NCBI GenBank assembly: GCA_907164885.2
Contig: OU015490.1
Coordinates: 93,054,799 to 93,118,798, forward strand
DNA: 64,000 bases
Reading direction: 5' to 3'
Origin: Dolomedes plantarius
Taxonomy: Eukaryota; Arthropoda; Arachnida; Araneae; Dolomedidae
The notes beneath the pieces were generated by a model that worked only from the letters and a program-made list of their open reading frames with translations, was not told where the DNA came from and did no database searches. Position numbers and translations under genes: made by a program. Numbering within the stretch: the first letter of the stretch is position 1; each line of letters opens with the position of its first letter. Shown piece by piece: positions 11,061 to 21,075 of this stretch.

Positions 11061-11319
11061 AATAAAGTAAAGAATAGCGAGAATATTGGAAATTCTATTA
11101 TAAAAATTGCTTTTTATAAAGCGAGTAGTGAAGACGAGACAGTCACCGACACAAGGAATCAAACTACACAGCAATGTTCTCTTATTGCCTTATACAGTGT
11201 GTCCCCAAATAACGGCGAGGTTTCAAATCGCTATATCTATGCAGCAAATCATGTTGCAGACACGAGTCATACCTTAAATGAAAGAGAAACACTCCATGTT
11301 TATGTGTGCGATAGTTTAA

Positions 11320-11996
11320 GGGAACAAGGGACCTTCAACTTGGTTTTATTAAATTAACAATATTTTACTCTATTTACAAAATGAGAATACTTAATATTTT
11401 TTCCACTGCATTGAAGACACTTAAAGTTCACAAATAAGTATTTTGTGCAACAATGAGACCTGTTTTCCAAAAAAAATCTTCAAAAATGCTATAATTTTTC
11501 AAAATGCTCTACGCGCATTCATTTTTTTTTCTAATTTCTTCCAAATTTCCCAGGATTGTTAACTGAAGTGTTTGACACAAAACTGTGCAAAATTCCTTGA
11601 AACCACAAATATTTTTTCACATTTATAGACCATGAAATAAAGTAAAAAGATATAAAAATATAAAAAATAACAGACAGATTTAAAAAAATAATTATTCATG
11701 GCATAAGTTTCATACAAAAAGGAAAAGCAATGCCAAATTATGTTTATATGTATACAGTAAACTTATATTAAAAAATTTAAAGTTTTTAAATGATTTGGCG
11801 TGCACACGGAGTGTTTTGAAAAATGCAGCATTTTTGAAAATTTTTTGAAAAACAGGCGTTATTCTGCCAAAAAATTCATTACTTTGAATTCTAAGGGTCT
11901 TTAATGCAGCAAAAAAGAATACAAATTATACACATTTAGTAAACAGAATTAAAAATTGATACTTTAGAAATTCAAGATTGAAGGTCCCTTGCCCCA
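11320..11996. mobile_element. TTAA-target MITE (piggyBac-like) inside the mariner relic
   Basis: GGGAACAAGGGACCTTCAA on the left and the reverse complement of TTGAAGGTCCCTTGCCCC on the right form terminal inverted repeats, and both ends abut TTAA (11316-11319 and 11997-12000). Copy 2 of the mariner reads GTGTGCGAAGGCTTACGTG across this point with no insert, so the site was filled at a TTA(A) sequence. The 677-bp interior is AT-rich and non-coding. TTAA duplication is the hallmark of piggyBac-type transposition; the family is otherwise unidentified. Confidence 0.75.
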
Positions 11997-12265
11997 TTAA
12001 GTGCAGATTCCGACAGACTCCAGGATTAACGCTGGAAATTTTCACATTCCAGTTAGACGGATCTCATTCACATTTTGCCACAATCGGGCGGGAATTAATG
12101 AAACATTTCCTCAGCGATGGGTCGGTCGCCTGGCCTCCACGGTCTCCAAATCTTAATGCCATGGATTTCTATTTTTGGGGTTATGTAAAAACACAAGTGC
12201 TTTCCTTTCATGTCTGAAATCTGGACCATTTAAAAGAAAGGATCACAGAAGCTATTTAATCTATC
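11997..12265 (+). pseudogene. Mariner-like transposase, C-terminal fragment
   Basis: Within the mariner relic the frame reads FQLDGSHSHFATIGRELM, then WPPRSPNLNAMDFYFWGYVK, which corresponds to the region of the second and third catalytic acidic residues of spider mariner-like transposases. The usual Asp/Glu position after PRSP-L is N-AMDFYFWG here, so the acidic residue follows as D in MDFY. In-frame stops after about residue 79 and again before SITQDVLCRI show decay. The N-terminal DNA-binding half and the first Asp are absent. Any ATG upstream belongs to the nested MITE. Confidence 0.65.
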
Positions 12266-12423
12266 ACGCAGGATGTTCTCTGCCGTATATCGCACATATA
12301 TACATTATATTAATTTAATATAACAATATCATTAAATAATTTATTACATTACTAGCTGAAAACCCGCACTTCGCTACGGAGTACATTCAAATTAAATACA
12401 ACTGTCAACGTATGCAATTAATG

Positions 12424-12426
<3 letters not shown>

Positions 12427-12489
<63 letters not shown>
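12427..12489. repeat. (TA)n/(CA)n tract inside Helitron A
   Basis: TA run followed by a short CA run that abuts the left end of the Tc1 element. The matching run is on the other side at 13906-13982. Confidence 0.95.
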
Positions 12490-12493
<4 letters not shown>

Positions 12494-13902
12494 CATGGAC
12501 AAAAAAATTAGCGCACCAAGAAATAATTGCGGGATCGTAACGAAACTTGCAATGAAGGTACATGTCGGGGAGATATGCAAATGATTAGAAATGCAGCGTG
12601 ATTGCGCATTACGTATAGCTGGCAGAGGGCGTTGAACATCGTACTCTGTGGAGAATAAAACAGGTAACCAAAGCTTGTTTGAGTGTGCTGAATCATTTAC
12701 AAAGGAAGAGCTGAGATAGACATGCCATTACGTCGTGTTCGAAGACAATATAAGCAGTTGTCGCAGTTTGAGAGGGGGAGAATCGTCGGGATGATGGAAG
12801 CTGGGTGGTCAGCTAGGCGAGTAGCTCGTCAATTAGGCCGGTCTGATTGTGTTGTGAGGAGGTGTTGGGACCAGTGGACCTGAGAGATGTCATGTACACG
12901 AAGACCAGGCTCAGGACGCCCTCGACAGACCAGTCGTCGAGAAGACCGGCACATCGTAAGAAATGTACGCGTACAGCCAACTGCTTCATCGGCCGCCATC
13001 CAGGCACAGGTAGCACCTTCACTAGGGGCCTCTGTGTCTTCTCGAACCATACGAAGGCGCCTGGCTGAAGGACAGTTGGTATCGCGGCGCCCATTACGTG
13101 TGCTGCCCTTGACGCCCACCCATCGACGCCTCCGTTTGGAGTTTTGGCGCGCACGAGGAAACTGGACTGCAGCGGAATGGAACCAGGTCGTCTTTAGCGA
13201 CAAATCCAGATTCAATCTCGGCAGTGATGACAATCGTGTTCGTGTGTGGAGAGCCCGTGGTGAACGCTTCAATCCTACATTTTCTGTACAGCGACACATC
13301 GCTCCCACAGCTGGTGCGATGGTATGGGGTGCCATTGCCTACAATACACGGTCACTCCTAGTATTGTTCCGTGGCACCATGACAGCCCAGCGGTATGTTC
13401 ATGAAATCCTGCAACCACATGTGTTGCCACTCATGCAACGGCTCCCAGGAGCCATTTTGAACAAGACAATGTTCGGCCTCATACGGCAAGGGTGTCACAA
13501 GACTGTCTTCGCACTGTTACTACCCTTCCTTAGCCTGCCCGATCCCCAGATTTGTCTCCAATCGAGCATATCTGGGATCATTTGGGACGACGAGTTGGGC
13601 ATCCCACGAGTTTGAACGAACTAGAGGCAAGGTTACAGCAAATATGGAACGAAATGTCTCAAGACATCATACAGAACTTGTATGACTCAATGCCCGATCG
13701 TATCGCATCGTGCATTCGCGCTAGAGGGGGTCCAACGGAGTATTAACTCCTCCGTTCTTTTGCCTTTTTCTCTGAAATAAATTATCCTTTTTCTTTGATT
13801 TTCTTATCAATCATTTACTTATATCAAAGTAGTCATTACGTATGTAAAATTTCGTTTCATTTTGACGACTCCTTCTTGGTGCGCTAATATTTTTGTCCAT
13901 GA

Positions 13903-13905
<3 letters not shown>
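12490..13905 (+). mobile_element. Tc1 element, copy 1, inside the Helitron (TA)n
   Basis: Ends CACTCATGGACAAAAAAATT (left) and the inverse at 13878-13905 (GCGCTAATATTTTTGTCCAT then GAGTG) are terminal inverted repeats of about 30 bp. The right flank is TATATA. The length, 1416 bp, is nearly that of copy 2 at 48578-49991 (1414 bp), and the two are highly similar throughout. Insertion into a TA microsatellite agrees with the TA target of this superfamily. Confidence 0.85.
12722..13746 (+). pseudogene. Tc1 transposase (DD34E) with stop and frameshift
   Basis: The ATG at 12722 opens a helix-turn-helix region (SQFERGRIVGMMEAGWSA) and continues to RRCWDQW, followed by an in-frame TGA at codon 54 (12881). 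Beyond it come the linker with GRPRQTS, a second helix-turn-helix and the catalytic core with VFSDKSRFN for the first Asp. Near 13455 a base is missing relative to copy 2 (GCCATTTT against GCCAATTTT), so the second Asp motif QQDN is out of frame. The frame recovers for SPIEHIWDHL, the third catalytic Glu, and ends RGGPTEY. The protein would normally cut and join element ends at TA. The copy is inactive. Confidence 0.85.

Positions 13906-13982
<77 letters not shown>
13906..13982. repeat. (TA)n microsatellite inside Helitron A
   Basis: Long pure TA run immediately right of the Tc1 element. Confidence 0.95.
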
Positions 13983-13987
<5 letters not shown>

Positions 13988-14692
13988 ATAAATACGAAGA
14001 TCAATATATACAATTGATGTAGAAAAAAATATTTATATTTATAAAAAAATCGTAAGGGATATTTTTGTAGACAAAATAATGTCCAATCGTCTGCCGCATT
14101 AGAAGAAAAAAAAAATTTTTTTTGTCTATTTAGTTGTTATGCACGTGACGATACATTTATTTAAAGTACCGGAAAAAGAAATCGCGTGATCAACATTTAA
14201 TAAATTAAATTCTTAAAATTAAATTTTAAAAATTCACCAAAAATCAGAAAATAGAAGTAAAGATTTGAAAAAGATTTCATTTTAAAGGAATTTTTATGAT
14301 CTTTTTCACGATATAAATTTTATAACCCTCAAATTATAATTTTAAATGCAAACTTAAAAAAAGTTACAAAAACAGCTTAAAAATTTAATTTAAAAAAATC
14401 TAAGAAGAATTTTTGAAAAATCTTTCTTAGTGCACCCCTACACTATAAGAAGAATCACCATGCAAAATTTCAGCCCTTTAGGTCCAGCGGTTTGGTCTGT
14501 GCGTTGTATGTCAGTCAGTGAGTCAGTTACGGAACTGTTTTATATATATAGATTATCATTATTATCAATTAATATCGCTACGAAATTGATAATCTTAATA
14601 CATCATGTATTTAACGTCAAAGAACCTTGATATTATAAAGAGAATGAACATATAGAGGAGAGGAGTGTATTATGGAATACCATTTTTATTTC

Positions 14693-15222
14693 TAAAAAAT
14701 AATTACAAGATAAAAAGACTTTTTATATACCATGTTTTTAAATTTTCTATTAAAAAAAAGAAATGCAATTTACATGCAGCTTCTTCATGAGCCGCAAACG
14801 AATTCGCATCTTCCATAGTTAATTATGGATTTCAAAATTATAATAATCTATAATTTGAAGGAAAAAAATCAATGAATTTCGCAGAGAAAATATCGCAAAT
14901 AACATGTGGCCATAAATAAAAATTATCCCATTGTAATGAAAATGTAATATGCTTGGTTCACAATTACGTTAATAAATGGCGCCTGTAGCGCAGTTACTTT
15001 TGACACTCGTATTTTTACTTAATAGATTTTAAAATATGGAATAAAGATAGCTAAAAGTTTTAAAACAATGCATTGTCATCGTGTTCTGAGCTATTCTAAA
15101 AGTTTCAAATGTCTAGATAGTCGGGAAGTTAGTTAAAAATCGATTGCAAGATTTGTACCACACAAACACACCCACAAACACACACACAAACAAGAAAGCA
15201 AGTTAATAAAAACATGCTAATA
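14693..15222 (+). repeat. Unclassified ~430-bp interspersed repeat, copy 1 (rearranged)
   Basis: It starts ATTACAAGATAAAAAG and its second part (15048-15222) runs from CATTGTCATCGTGTTCTGAG to a CA-rich tail and GTTAATAAAAACATG. Copies 2 (16588-17030) and 3 (27157-27580) contain both parts contiguously; here about 290 bases of other sequence separate or replace the middle. No coding capacity or clear inverted ends. It may be a SINE-like or MITE-like family. Confidence 0.55.
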
Positions 15223-15508
15223 ACTTTACTGGTATTTGAATAAAAATCCCCAAAATCATCATGAGTACATACTATAACTAATTGTAATGAACTGTCACTA
15301 CTAATTAAAATAATACTATTTATTTTGTTGTTATAAAAAAAAATTATTTAAAAAAAATTACAAATGGCGGTTAATATGAAATAGTCGGGTAATATGGAAT
15401 AGGTGGATTAAACCATTGAAAAACTAATTAGACTTCATAAAACATAGTTACTTTTAAGTATAAAAACCATATTTTTAAGATTATGGGCATGTCATTTCTG
15501 CTCCTAGT

Positions 15509-15907
15509 CTATCTACAAAAGTCACAGGTATAATCTTGTTTCTCTGCTCCGGTACAGTCAAGGTGAGCCCACAGAGAACAGCCGAAGCATTGAATCAAAA
15601 TTTCTCCTCGTTGATCTACGAAGAATTTTCTGTTACACATGATTTATTCAGCGTCTTTGTTTTCCAGTTCTTCAGTTGATGGCTTGAAGTCCATTACAGA
15701 TGATACATCAGAGTGGAACGATTCATCGCTGCTAACACAGGAGTAATCTCTAGTAGGTTTAGGTCCAGAAGATCGGTCTAAGTTTAATTTCTTAACAGGG
15801 GGCCTTTGAATGTTCGGTTTCTTTTGTTGTTTTGAAGATTCTGGTTCCTTATCTATGTCATTTTCTTTCAGTTCATCCTCTAACTCTATTTTTATATGAG
15901 GAGTAGG
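15509..15907 (-). pseudogene. Pogo/Tigger transposase, C-terminal tail with Cys/His cluster
   Basis: The minus-strand frame is open for 133 codons apart from one TAA at 15644-15646. The first part is acidic and Ser/Lys-rich (ELKENDIDKEPESSKQQKK, RDYSCVSSDESFHSD). The second has the pattern CNRKFFV...IQCFGCSLWAHLDCTG...YTCDFC, matching the PHD-like zinc-binding tail at the end of many arthropod pogo/Tigger (jerky-like) transposases. The stop falls where a residue next to the first Cys is expected, so it is probably a nonsense mutation. The catalytic DDE domain is missing from the element. It is too short for the standard ORF lists, but the zinc-ligand spacing makes it convincing. Confidence 0.65.
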
Positions 15908-16587
15908 TTATTACAGAAGATCCAGCTTTCCTGCCTCTAAGGAGATTAGATTATGGAATACCTAGTATTCCATAATACCCGACACGCCATCATGGAAAAT
16001 AAACCTTTAAGCTGATGGACAAAACATTGTAAGCTAAAACACGACCGCAGTATAACAAACTACAATTCTTTTAGCGTACATTATGCTTAACATCAATGTT
16101 CAAGTCACATGTGAACTAGTACGTTAAAATGTTTGAAAACTTACCTGCAAAAACTTTTGAAAATCACAAAAAACACTTTGTTCTGAAGCGAGTGGTAGGA
16201 CAACAACAAGCGATGAACTCCCAGTGCACTGCATCATGGGAGTCTTTCTTGAATAGTTCATGGTATTCGCACATGATAGCAGCACCAAACAGAGCCGAAA
16301 CCTCGGTGTTCCATATTACCCGACTATTCCATAATACCCTTGTCTCCCCTATTTAATGTTAATGAACTGAAAGTTTAAGCAAAATACTGTCCTAACAAAG
16401 ATATCGAATAAAAAAGGGCATAAATACTAGTGAAATAAGTCAGGAAAATAGAAAAAAAACACATCTTAAGATGTTCTGATAAATAACCGTAAAATAAGCT
16501 GAACTCGAATTTCAAAAGATTTCGTTTTTTTTTTTTTTTTTTAACTTTGGAACACATGGTAATTAAGCGAATTTCTACTCACTAAGC

Positions 16588-17030
16588 CAAGGTAGCATAT
16601 TTACAAGATAAAAAGAACTTTTTATATACCATGTTTTAAAATTTTCTGTTGAATCATATAAACTTGACAATTATATGTATTAATAAATACTTTTTAAAAT
16701 TTTTTGATGAATTATCCCATCAACTTGAAAGAAAATTAATTTAATTAGAAGTTTACTTGCGCTTAACTTTTTGTTCAGGTCCCGGCCGATAGATGGCTGC
16801 ACAAGTCTACAAAAGAAAATTAACTGGAAAAGAATTCAGTTTTTCTTAAAGATGGCTAAGTATTAAAATAATGCGTTGTCATCGTGTTCTGAGCTATTCT
16901 AAAAGTTTCAAATGTCTAGCTAGTCGGAAAGTTAGTTAAAATTCGATTGCAAGATTTGTACCGGACAAACATACACACACACACAAACAAACAAGAAAGC
17001 GAGTTAATAAAAACATGGTAATAATAAAAA
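16588..17030 (+). repeat. Unclassified ~430-bp interspersed repeat, copy 2
   Basis: Runs from TTACAAGATAAAAAGAAC through CCATCAACTTGAAAGAAAAT and GTCATCGTGTTCTGAGC to a (CA)n stretch and GTTAATAAAAACATGG. It is collinear with the copy at 27157-27580, which sits inside Helitron B and is missing from Helitron C, showing that the family moves on its own. Confidence 0.7.
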
Positions 17031-17198
17031 AGGATTCTACTGCCTTTCCACAACAGTGAAATCGTGAAGGGAAGGAGTGCTACCACGGGATCTCATGCTG
17101 GTAATTTCACCGCGAGATCTCATGCTATTTATAGTGAATATCTAAATGTTTTTTTTCGTATTCGCCAATCAAATATATACGCGATTAATCAGTAGATG

Positions 17199-17675
17199 TG
17201 TGGTGCTCCATGGTATAAATTTTCCGATTACATTTTAGAAAGATTAATTACTAATTAAATATTCAATGAATCACGTTAACTTATGCATTGAATCGCTTCG
17301 AAGCAGCAAACGTCATAGCAAACTCTGATTGGCTGCGTAAGCAGTTATAAGCCATAGCCAGACAGATGGGAGACAGAGGTTCTTAAGTTTTTTCGGTTTG
17401 TTTGTTTTAGTCATTTGTCAGTTTGCCTGATGTGTTTAAGTTGAGGCTGAGGCGATGGCTCCCTCATTTACGATTTATCACAAATTCTTTTAGACCTCTC
17501 GAGATGTTTAAAGTTGATTTTATCAAAGCAGGTTCGCGCCATAATTTAAGTATGTTGTGTATGTCGGCGTAATCTGCCTAAACTATTACTTTGTGAATAA
17601 AGTTGTTAAGTTTGTTAATGAGTTTAGAGTGATTAACTTGGCTTCTACAATATTGGTGGTATACACGAGCCACCA
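17199..17675 (+). repeat. 5' LTR of the Gypsy element
   Basis: Begins TGTGGTGCTCC and ends GAGCCACCA. A TATAA-type box (GGTATAAATTTT near the start, or GTTATAAGCC near 17347) and AATAAA (in GTGAATAAAGTTG) are present. It differs from the 3' LTR by C/T in the ATATTYAATG stretch and by A/T in GCCTAWACTA. Confidence 0.92.
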
Positions 17676-17680
17676 TATAG

Positions 17681-17688
17681 TGGTGACC
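17681..17688 (+). promoter_or_regulatory. Probable primer-binding site
   Basis: TGGTGACC lies five bases inside the 5' LTR end. TGG starts the site as expected for complementarity to the CCA end of a tRNA; the tRNA is not identified. Confidence 0.45.
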
Positions 17689-18092
17689 TTTTGGACAGTT
17701 CTACTAGAGTAAACCGAACACTTGTTTGCAACACCCCCTTTTTGATGACTTCGTAATGGATGACATTGCAAGTTTTGAAGCAGTATAAATTTTTTGATGC
17801 AGGTTTCATCAGAGCAAATTTTGAAGTGGTTTCGTCAACACAGGTGAAGGTAGGCTATAATTTTTGACCTTAACTCTTGACCTCTTGAAGTTGTAATCTG
17901 TGTTTATATTTGATTGAGTTCAAAGAAAATTTGCATGTAATGTTTATACAGAAGAATGCTCATTTGTGTGATAGTGTTTTTGGTATTTTTATAGCTTAAA
18001 GTACGCTTTTAATATATGCACAAATTTCCCAAAAGTATAAACTGTATTTTTTCGTATTGCATACATATTATTTAAAAAAAAAAGAAAGGAAA

Positions 18093-18230
18093 ATGCCTAA
18101 TACTAATTTGAATGTGGATGCCGACATATGTAGGGTGGCATTTAAAGCCCCGGTTTTTTGGGAGGCTGATCCTGCGTTATGGTTCCGACAGGTGGAAGCT
18201 CAATTTAAAAATGCGGGTATAACAGAGGAC
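18093..18230 (+). pseudogene. Gypsy Gag N-terminus, fused to integrase by deletion
   Basis: The ATG at 18093 begins a typical spider Gypsy Gag start (FKAPVFWEADPALWFRQVEA, then QFKNAGITED). At about 18228-18232 the Gag sequence stops and integrase-type DNA begins. The integrase frame is +1 relative to Gag, so translation runs on only to a stop at 18285-18287 and makes no fusion protein. Confidence 0.8.
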
Positions 18231-18780
18231 TACGGCATACCACCCACAGAGCAATGGATTGGTGGAACGATTCCATCGAGTGCTTAAATCATCTCTGATG
18301 GCAGTAGATCCGGTACATTGGGTTGATGCTCTACCACTGGTGCTTCTGGCTATCAGATCAACTGTAAGGGAGGATCTGAAGGCTGCCCCAGCACAATTAG
18401 TGTTCGGTGGTCTGTTAAGACTTCCAGGTGAGTTTTTTCAGAGTAACCCGGTGAAGGACGAGCCAGCTGAGATGTTGCAGAGACTGAGTTCCCATATGAC
18501 CAACTTGACACCAAATACGACAGGAAGACATGCCAAGCCACCAGTTTTTGTCTTCAAGGATCTCAAGGACTGTACACATGTGTTCCTGCGGACAGACCAT
18601 GTGAAGCCTCCTTTGGCGCCACCATATGAAGGACCATATGCTGTCGTGTCAAGAAAACCAAAGACACTGACTATTTGTATCAAGGGTAAACCTCAATCTG
18701 TAAGCATTGATCGTGTAAAGCCTGCTTATGTATTAACTAAAATACATGGAGACACTGAGAAACAACACATTCCCTGACAG
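18229..18780 (+). pseudogene. Gypsy integrase C-terminal part
   Basis: In its own frame the DNA reads TTAYHPQSNGLVERFHR, the block around the catalytic Glu of Gypsy integrases, then VLLAIRSTVREDL, LVFGGLLRLPGEF, a chromatin-facing C-terminal part with CTHVFLRTDHV and YEGPYAVVSR, and VSIDRVKPAY before the stop. There is no stop from the junction to 18777. The zinc-binding domain and the first two catalytic Asp residues are deleted, and there is no start codon, so the fragment should be inactive. Confidence 0.85.
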
Positions 18781-18873
18781 GAAAATACAGTAACTAAATC
18801 TGGGCGAATTTCAAAGCCAGTTGTTAGATTTAAATTTTAAAACTAAATTTCAATCTTCTCTACGGGGGGAGTG

Positions 18874-19350
18874 TGTGGTGCTCCATGGTATAAATTTTCC
18901 GATTACATTTTAGAAAGATTAATTACTAATTAAATATTTAATGAATCACGTTAACTTATGCATTGAATCGCTTCGAAGCAGCAAACGTCATAGCAAACTC
19001 TGATTGGCTGCGTAAGCAGTTATAAGCCATAGCCAGACAGATGGGAGACAGAGGTTCTTAAGTTTTTTCGGTTTGTTTGTTTTAGTCATTTGTCAGTTTG
19101 CCTGATGTGTTTAAGTTGAGGCTGAGGCGATGGCTCCCTCATTTACGATTTATCACAAATTCTTTTAGACCTCTCGAGATGTTTAAAGTTGATTTTATCA
19201 AAGCAGGTTCGCGCCATAATTTAAGTATGTTGTGTATGTCGGCGTAATCTGCCTATACTATTACTTTGTGAATAAAGTTGTTAAGTTTGTTAATGAGTTT
19301 AGAGTGATTAACTTGGCTTCTACAATATTGGTGGTATACACGAGCCACCA
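18874..19350 (+). repeat. 3' LTR of the Gypsy element
   Basis: 477 bp, same ends and length as the 5' LTR; followed directly by the target duplication TAGATG. Confidence 0.92.
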
Positions 19351-19356
19351 TAGATG

Positions 19357-20064
19357 AATCCAAATGTTTCTACAACGTTAGTGAGATTACCTACATGATG
19401 AACTAGATTTTATCAGCAGAGTATTTGACATCATAACTAAAATAACAGAGGATATTAAAAGGACACATAAAAGGATGTTAACTTTGAAAAGGATGTTTAC
19501 GTGCTCTGAAACCAAGGGAAGAGGGGGGGGGGTAAATTCTACTCCGATGTTTATAAGCCATTGAATTTATAACACAGCAGTTGTAAACTAAACTTTATGC
19601 CTAAAACTCAAAAATTTTCAAAACTGAAAACTACTCTTACATGTATAATACTAGTATGACTTTAGAAGTAGATATGCATTATGGATAACATTCTTCCCGT
19701 AATAAAACAAGGAACGCGTAGTAATCTAACATTGATATGAATATAGATATTTTCATTATCTATCATCTAAAATTGTATTCAGACTACATTAAAAGTGAAA
19801 CTGTATCCACCCTTTAAAACAAGTATAGTTAACGAGATAAAGTTAACGAGTTCATGCAAAGAGATACCATTTTTCTTTGCGATCTGTATTAACTACGAAA
19901 GCACTGTGAATAATTTTAAAAAGAAGAAACTGTCTGGTTGAAATGCCTGCAAGTATGTGTATTACTTTATGTCACGCTTATCAACTAAGTATACATAATA
20001 AATTTTAAGATACAAGAAAATTAGTTCAAACGTAGAAAATGTACCAACGTGTTCAAACGTAGAA

Positions 20065-20066
<2 letters not shown>
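19357..20066. other. Intergenic stretch, no gene seen
   Basis: AT-rich sequence with a G-run near 19524; no repeat or coding signature recognised. Confidence 0.45.
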
Positions 20067-20097
<31 letters not shown>

Positions 20098-20100
<3 letters not shown>

Positions 20101-20599
20101 CACGCGTAGGGCTACGCCCGTCATCTTACAAATTATGGCAGTCATGGTATCCGGTGGTGTAGCAAAAGTAATCCAATCAATGATTGAGCAGGCATCAGTT
20201 CAATTTAATCCAGTTTTATTCTTTTTCATAATACCACCTCTCCAGATCTACGCATTTAGTCGTTCGCCATTTATTTTTTAGAGCCGCGGCGAAACACATC
20301 TGATAGCATCGACTTCCATCCCACGCTCTAACCAAATTCGCGGGCATCTCCGCGCGCCAACTCTCCTTGGACATGCGCAGAGCCCGAAACAGACATCTTT
20401 CAAGGCTAAAATGTAAACGTTCGTCCTCGACCGCAGAACTCAGAGGCGCTCGAAGATTATATAATAAAAAGGGAATTTCCCTTTCCCAATTCGCGTCTTT
20501 GAATAAGAACAATTAGAGGCGAATTACGCCACGAATATAATTTAATTCCCAAGCCCCCTTTAAATTTAGAATAATCATTCTTTTTCCACTAAATCCTTT

Positions 20600-20602
<3 letters not shown>
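20098..20602 (-). mobile_element. Solo-LTR-like element, second copy, in a (TA)n/(CA)n tract
   Basis: On the minus strand it runs TGTAAAGGATTTAGTGG...GCGTGTCA (505 bp). The first ~80 bases match the element at 5472 (AAAGAATGATTATTCTAAAT, TAAAGGGGGCTT, GGCGTAATTCGCC); the rest has diverged or been replaced. AATAAA occurs in AAGAATAAAACTGG. It is flanked by (TA)n at 20068-20097 and by CA/TA repeats at 20601-20631, like its relative. No internal retroelement sequence. The 98-codon minus ORF at 20216-20512 lies in this LTR-like DNA and is not supported as a gene. Confidence 0.5.
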
Positions 20603-20631
<29 letters not shown>

Positions 20632-20996
20632 CCTTGAGAATCCTTGAGCTCAGCATTTAGGAGGTGTTATTGTTTTTCAAAGAGCGCGAGGACGTGAGTC
20701 ACCCACCACAAGACTATGATATCACCAGATCACGGATTTTTGCGCGCTTTAGGATAACGCTACGCAATTGAAAAAAGCTGATTAAGGATTATATTTGGAG
20801 AAGCAGGTTGCACGTCGCTGAGATGAGTGTGGGAAAATTGCAAATTAGCTGGGTTGATTCGGTATTTAAATTATGTTTATAAAGAAGTCCTTAAATGATA
20901 TTTAAATAGTCCTTCTTTGCCACAGACCTACTGTTTATGACTGTTACTTTTAGATTAATTAATTAGATAAAAGTTGCGCGGTGTAAGCTTGGTGTG

Positions 20997-20998
<2 letters not shown>
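20632..20998 (+). repeat. Possible third, divergent LTR-like repeat between TA runs
   Basis: This segment is also bounded by TA runs (20613-20631 and 20998-21017). Its end shares CCTTCTTTGCCAC, GACTGTTA and ATTAATTAATTAGATAAAAG-type sequence with the end of the 5472 element. The beginning is not obviously related. It may be a diverged LTR of the same group. Confidence 0.3.
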
Positions 20999-21017
<19 letters not shown>

Positions 21018-21028
<11 letters not shown>

Positions 21029-21075
21029 CTGTGTGAGTGTGTGTCTGTGTGTCCGTGTGAGGGTGTGTGTGTGTA
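21018..21075. repeat. (TG)n-rich microsatellite
   Basis: TG dinucleotides with CTG and CCG interruptions, following a TA run. Confidence 0.9.

Larger units (their letters stand above)
11195..12300 (+). mobile_element. Mariner-like element copy 1, split by a TTAA MITE and truncated
   Basis: The left end CAGTGTGTCCCCAAATAACG (TA at 11193-11194) matches the ends of the second copy at 25401-26498. After removing the nested MITE (11320-11996) the two copies align through the C-terminal part of the transposase. The right end is missing: similarity to copy 2 stops near 12293, shortly before a Helitron boundary at 12351/12352. Confidence 0.7.
12352..14552 (-). mobile_element. Helitron-like element, copy A (carries a Tc1 element)
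   Basis: On the minus strand the element begins TCTATATATATAAAACAGTT (14552 downward) and ends TTTCAGCTAG (12352), between flanking A and T as for Helitrons. Just upstream of the 3' end is a short hairpin (GTACTCCG-TAG-CGAAGTAC, one wobble), about 10 bases before CTAG. Copies B (26671-29465) and C (30153-30932) share both ends and the body in between. No Rep/helicase is present, so it is non-autonomous. The internal (TA)n tract holds a Tc1 element at 12490-13905; without it this copy would be about 780 bp, the same as copy C. Confidence 0.75.
14653..16351. mobile_element. Pogo-like element relic with TAGGGGAGA-type ends
   Basis: The left end TAGAGGAGAGGAGTGTATTA (14653 onward) and the inverse of the right end, TAGGGGAGACAAGGGTATTA (16351 downward), are terminal inverted repeats; TATTATGGAATA follows in both. 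Subterminal copies of this motif occur at 15371-15402, 15950-15980 (as an inverted pair) and 16308-16340. The minus strand at 15509-15907 codes for a pogo transposase C-terminus. The same TAGGGGAGA start is seen in the pogo-like element at 37182-50544, which suggests related families. The left part is interrupted by the ~430-bp repeat at 14693-15222. Confidence 0.65.
17193..19356 (+). mobile_element. Gypsy LTR retrotransposon, internally deleted
   Basis: Two 477-bp LTRs (17199-17675; 18874-19350) with TG...CA ends flank 1198 bp of internal sequence, and the hexamer TAGATG repeats on both sides (17193-17198; 19351-19356). By direct comparison the LTRs differ at two positions, so the insertion is recent. 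A purine-rich tract (CGGGGGGAG) precedes the 3' LTR. The interior has only the start of Gag joined to the end of integrase; protease, RT, RNase H and most of integrase are gone. It can have moved only with proteins supplied by a complete relative. Confidence 0.92.

Noticed and set aside
12829..13335. 168-codon minus-strand ORF and similar ones at 48901-49423
   Set aside because: Antisense to the Tc1 transposase, which has clear catalytic motifs on the plus strand.
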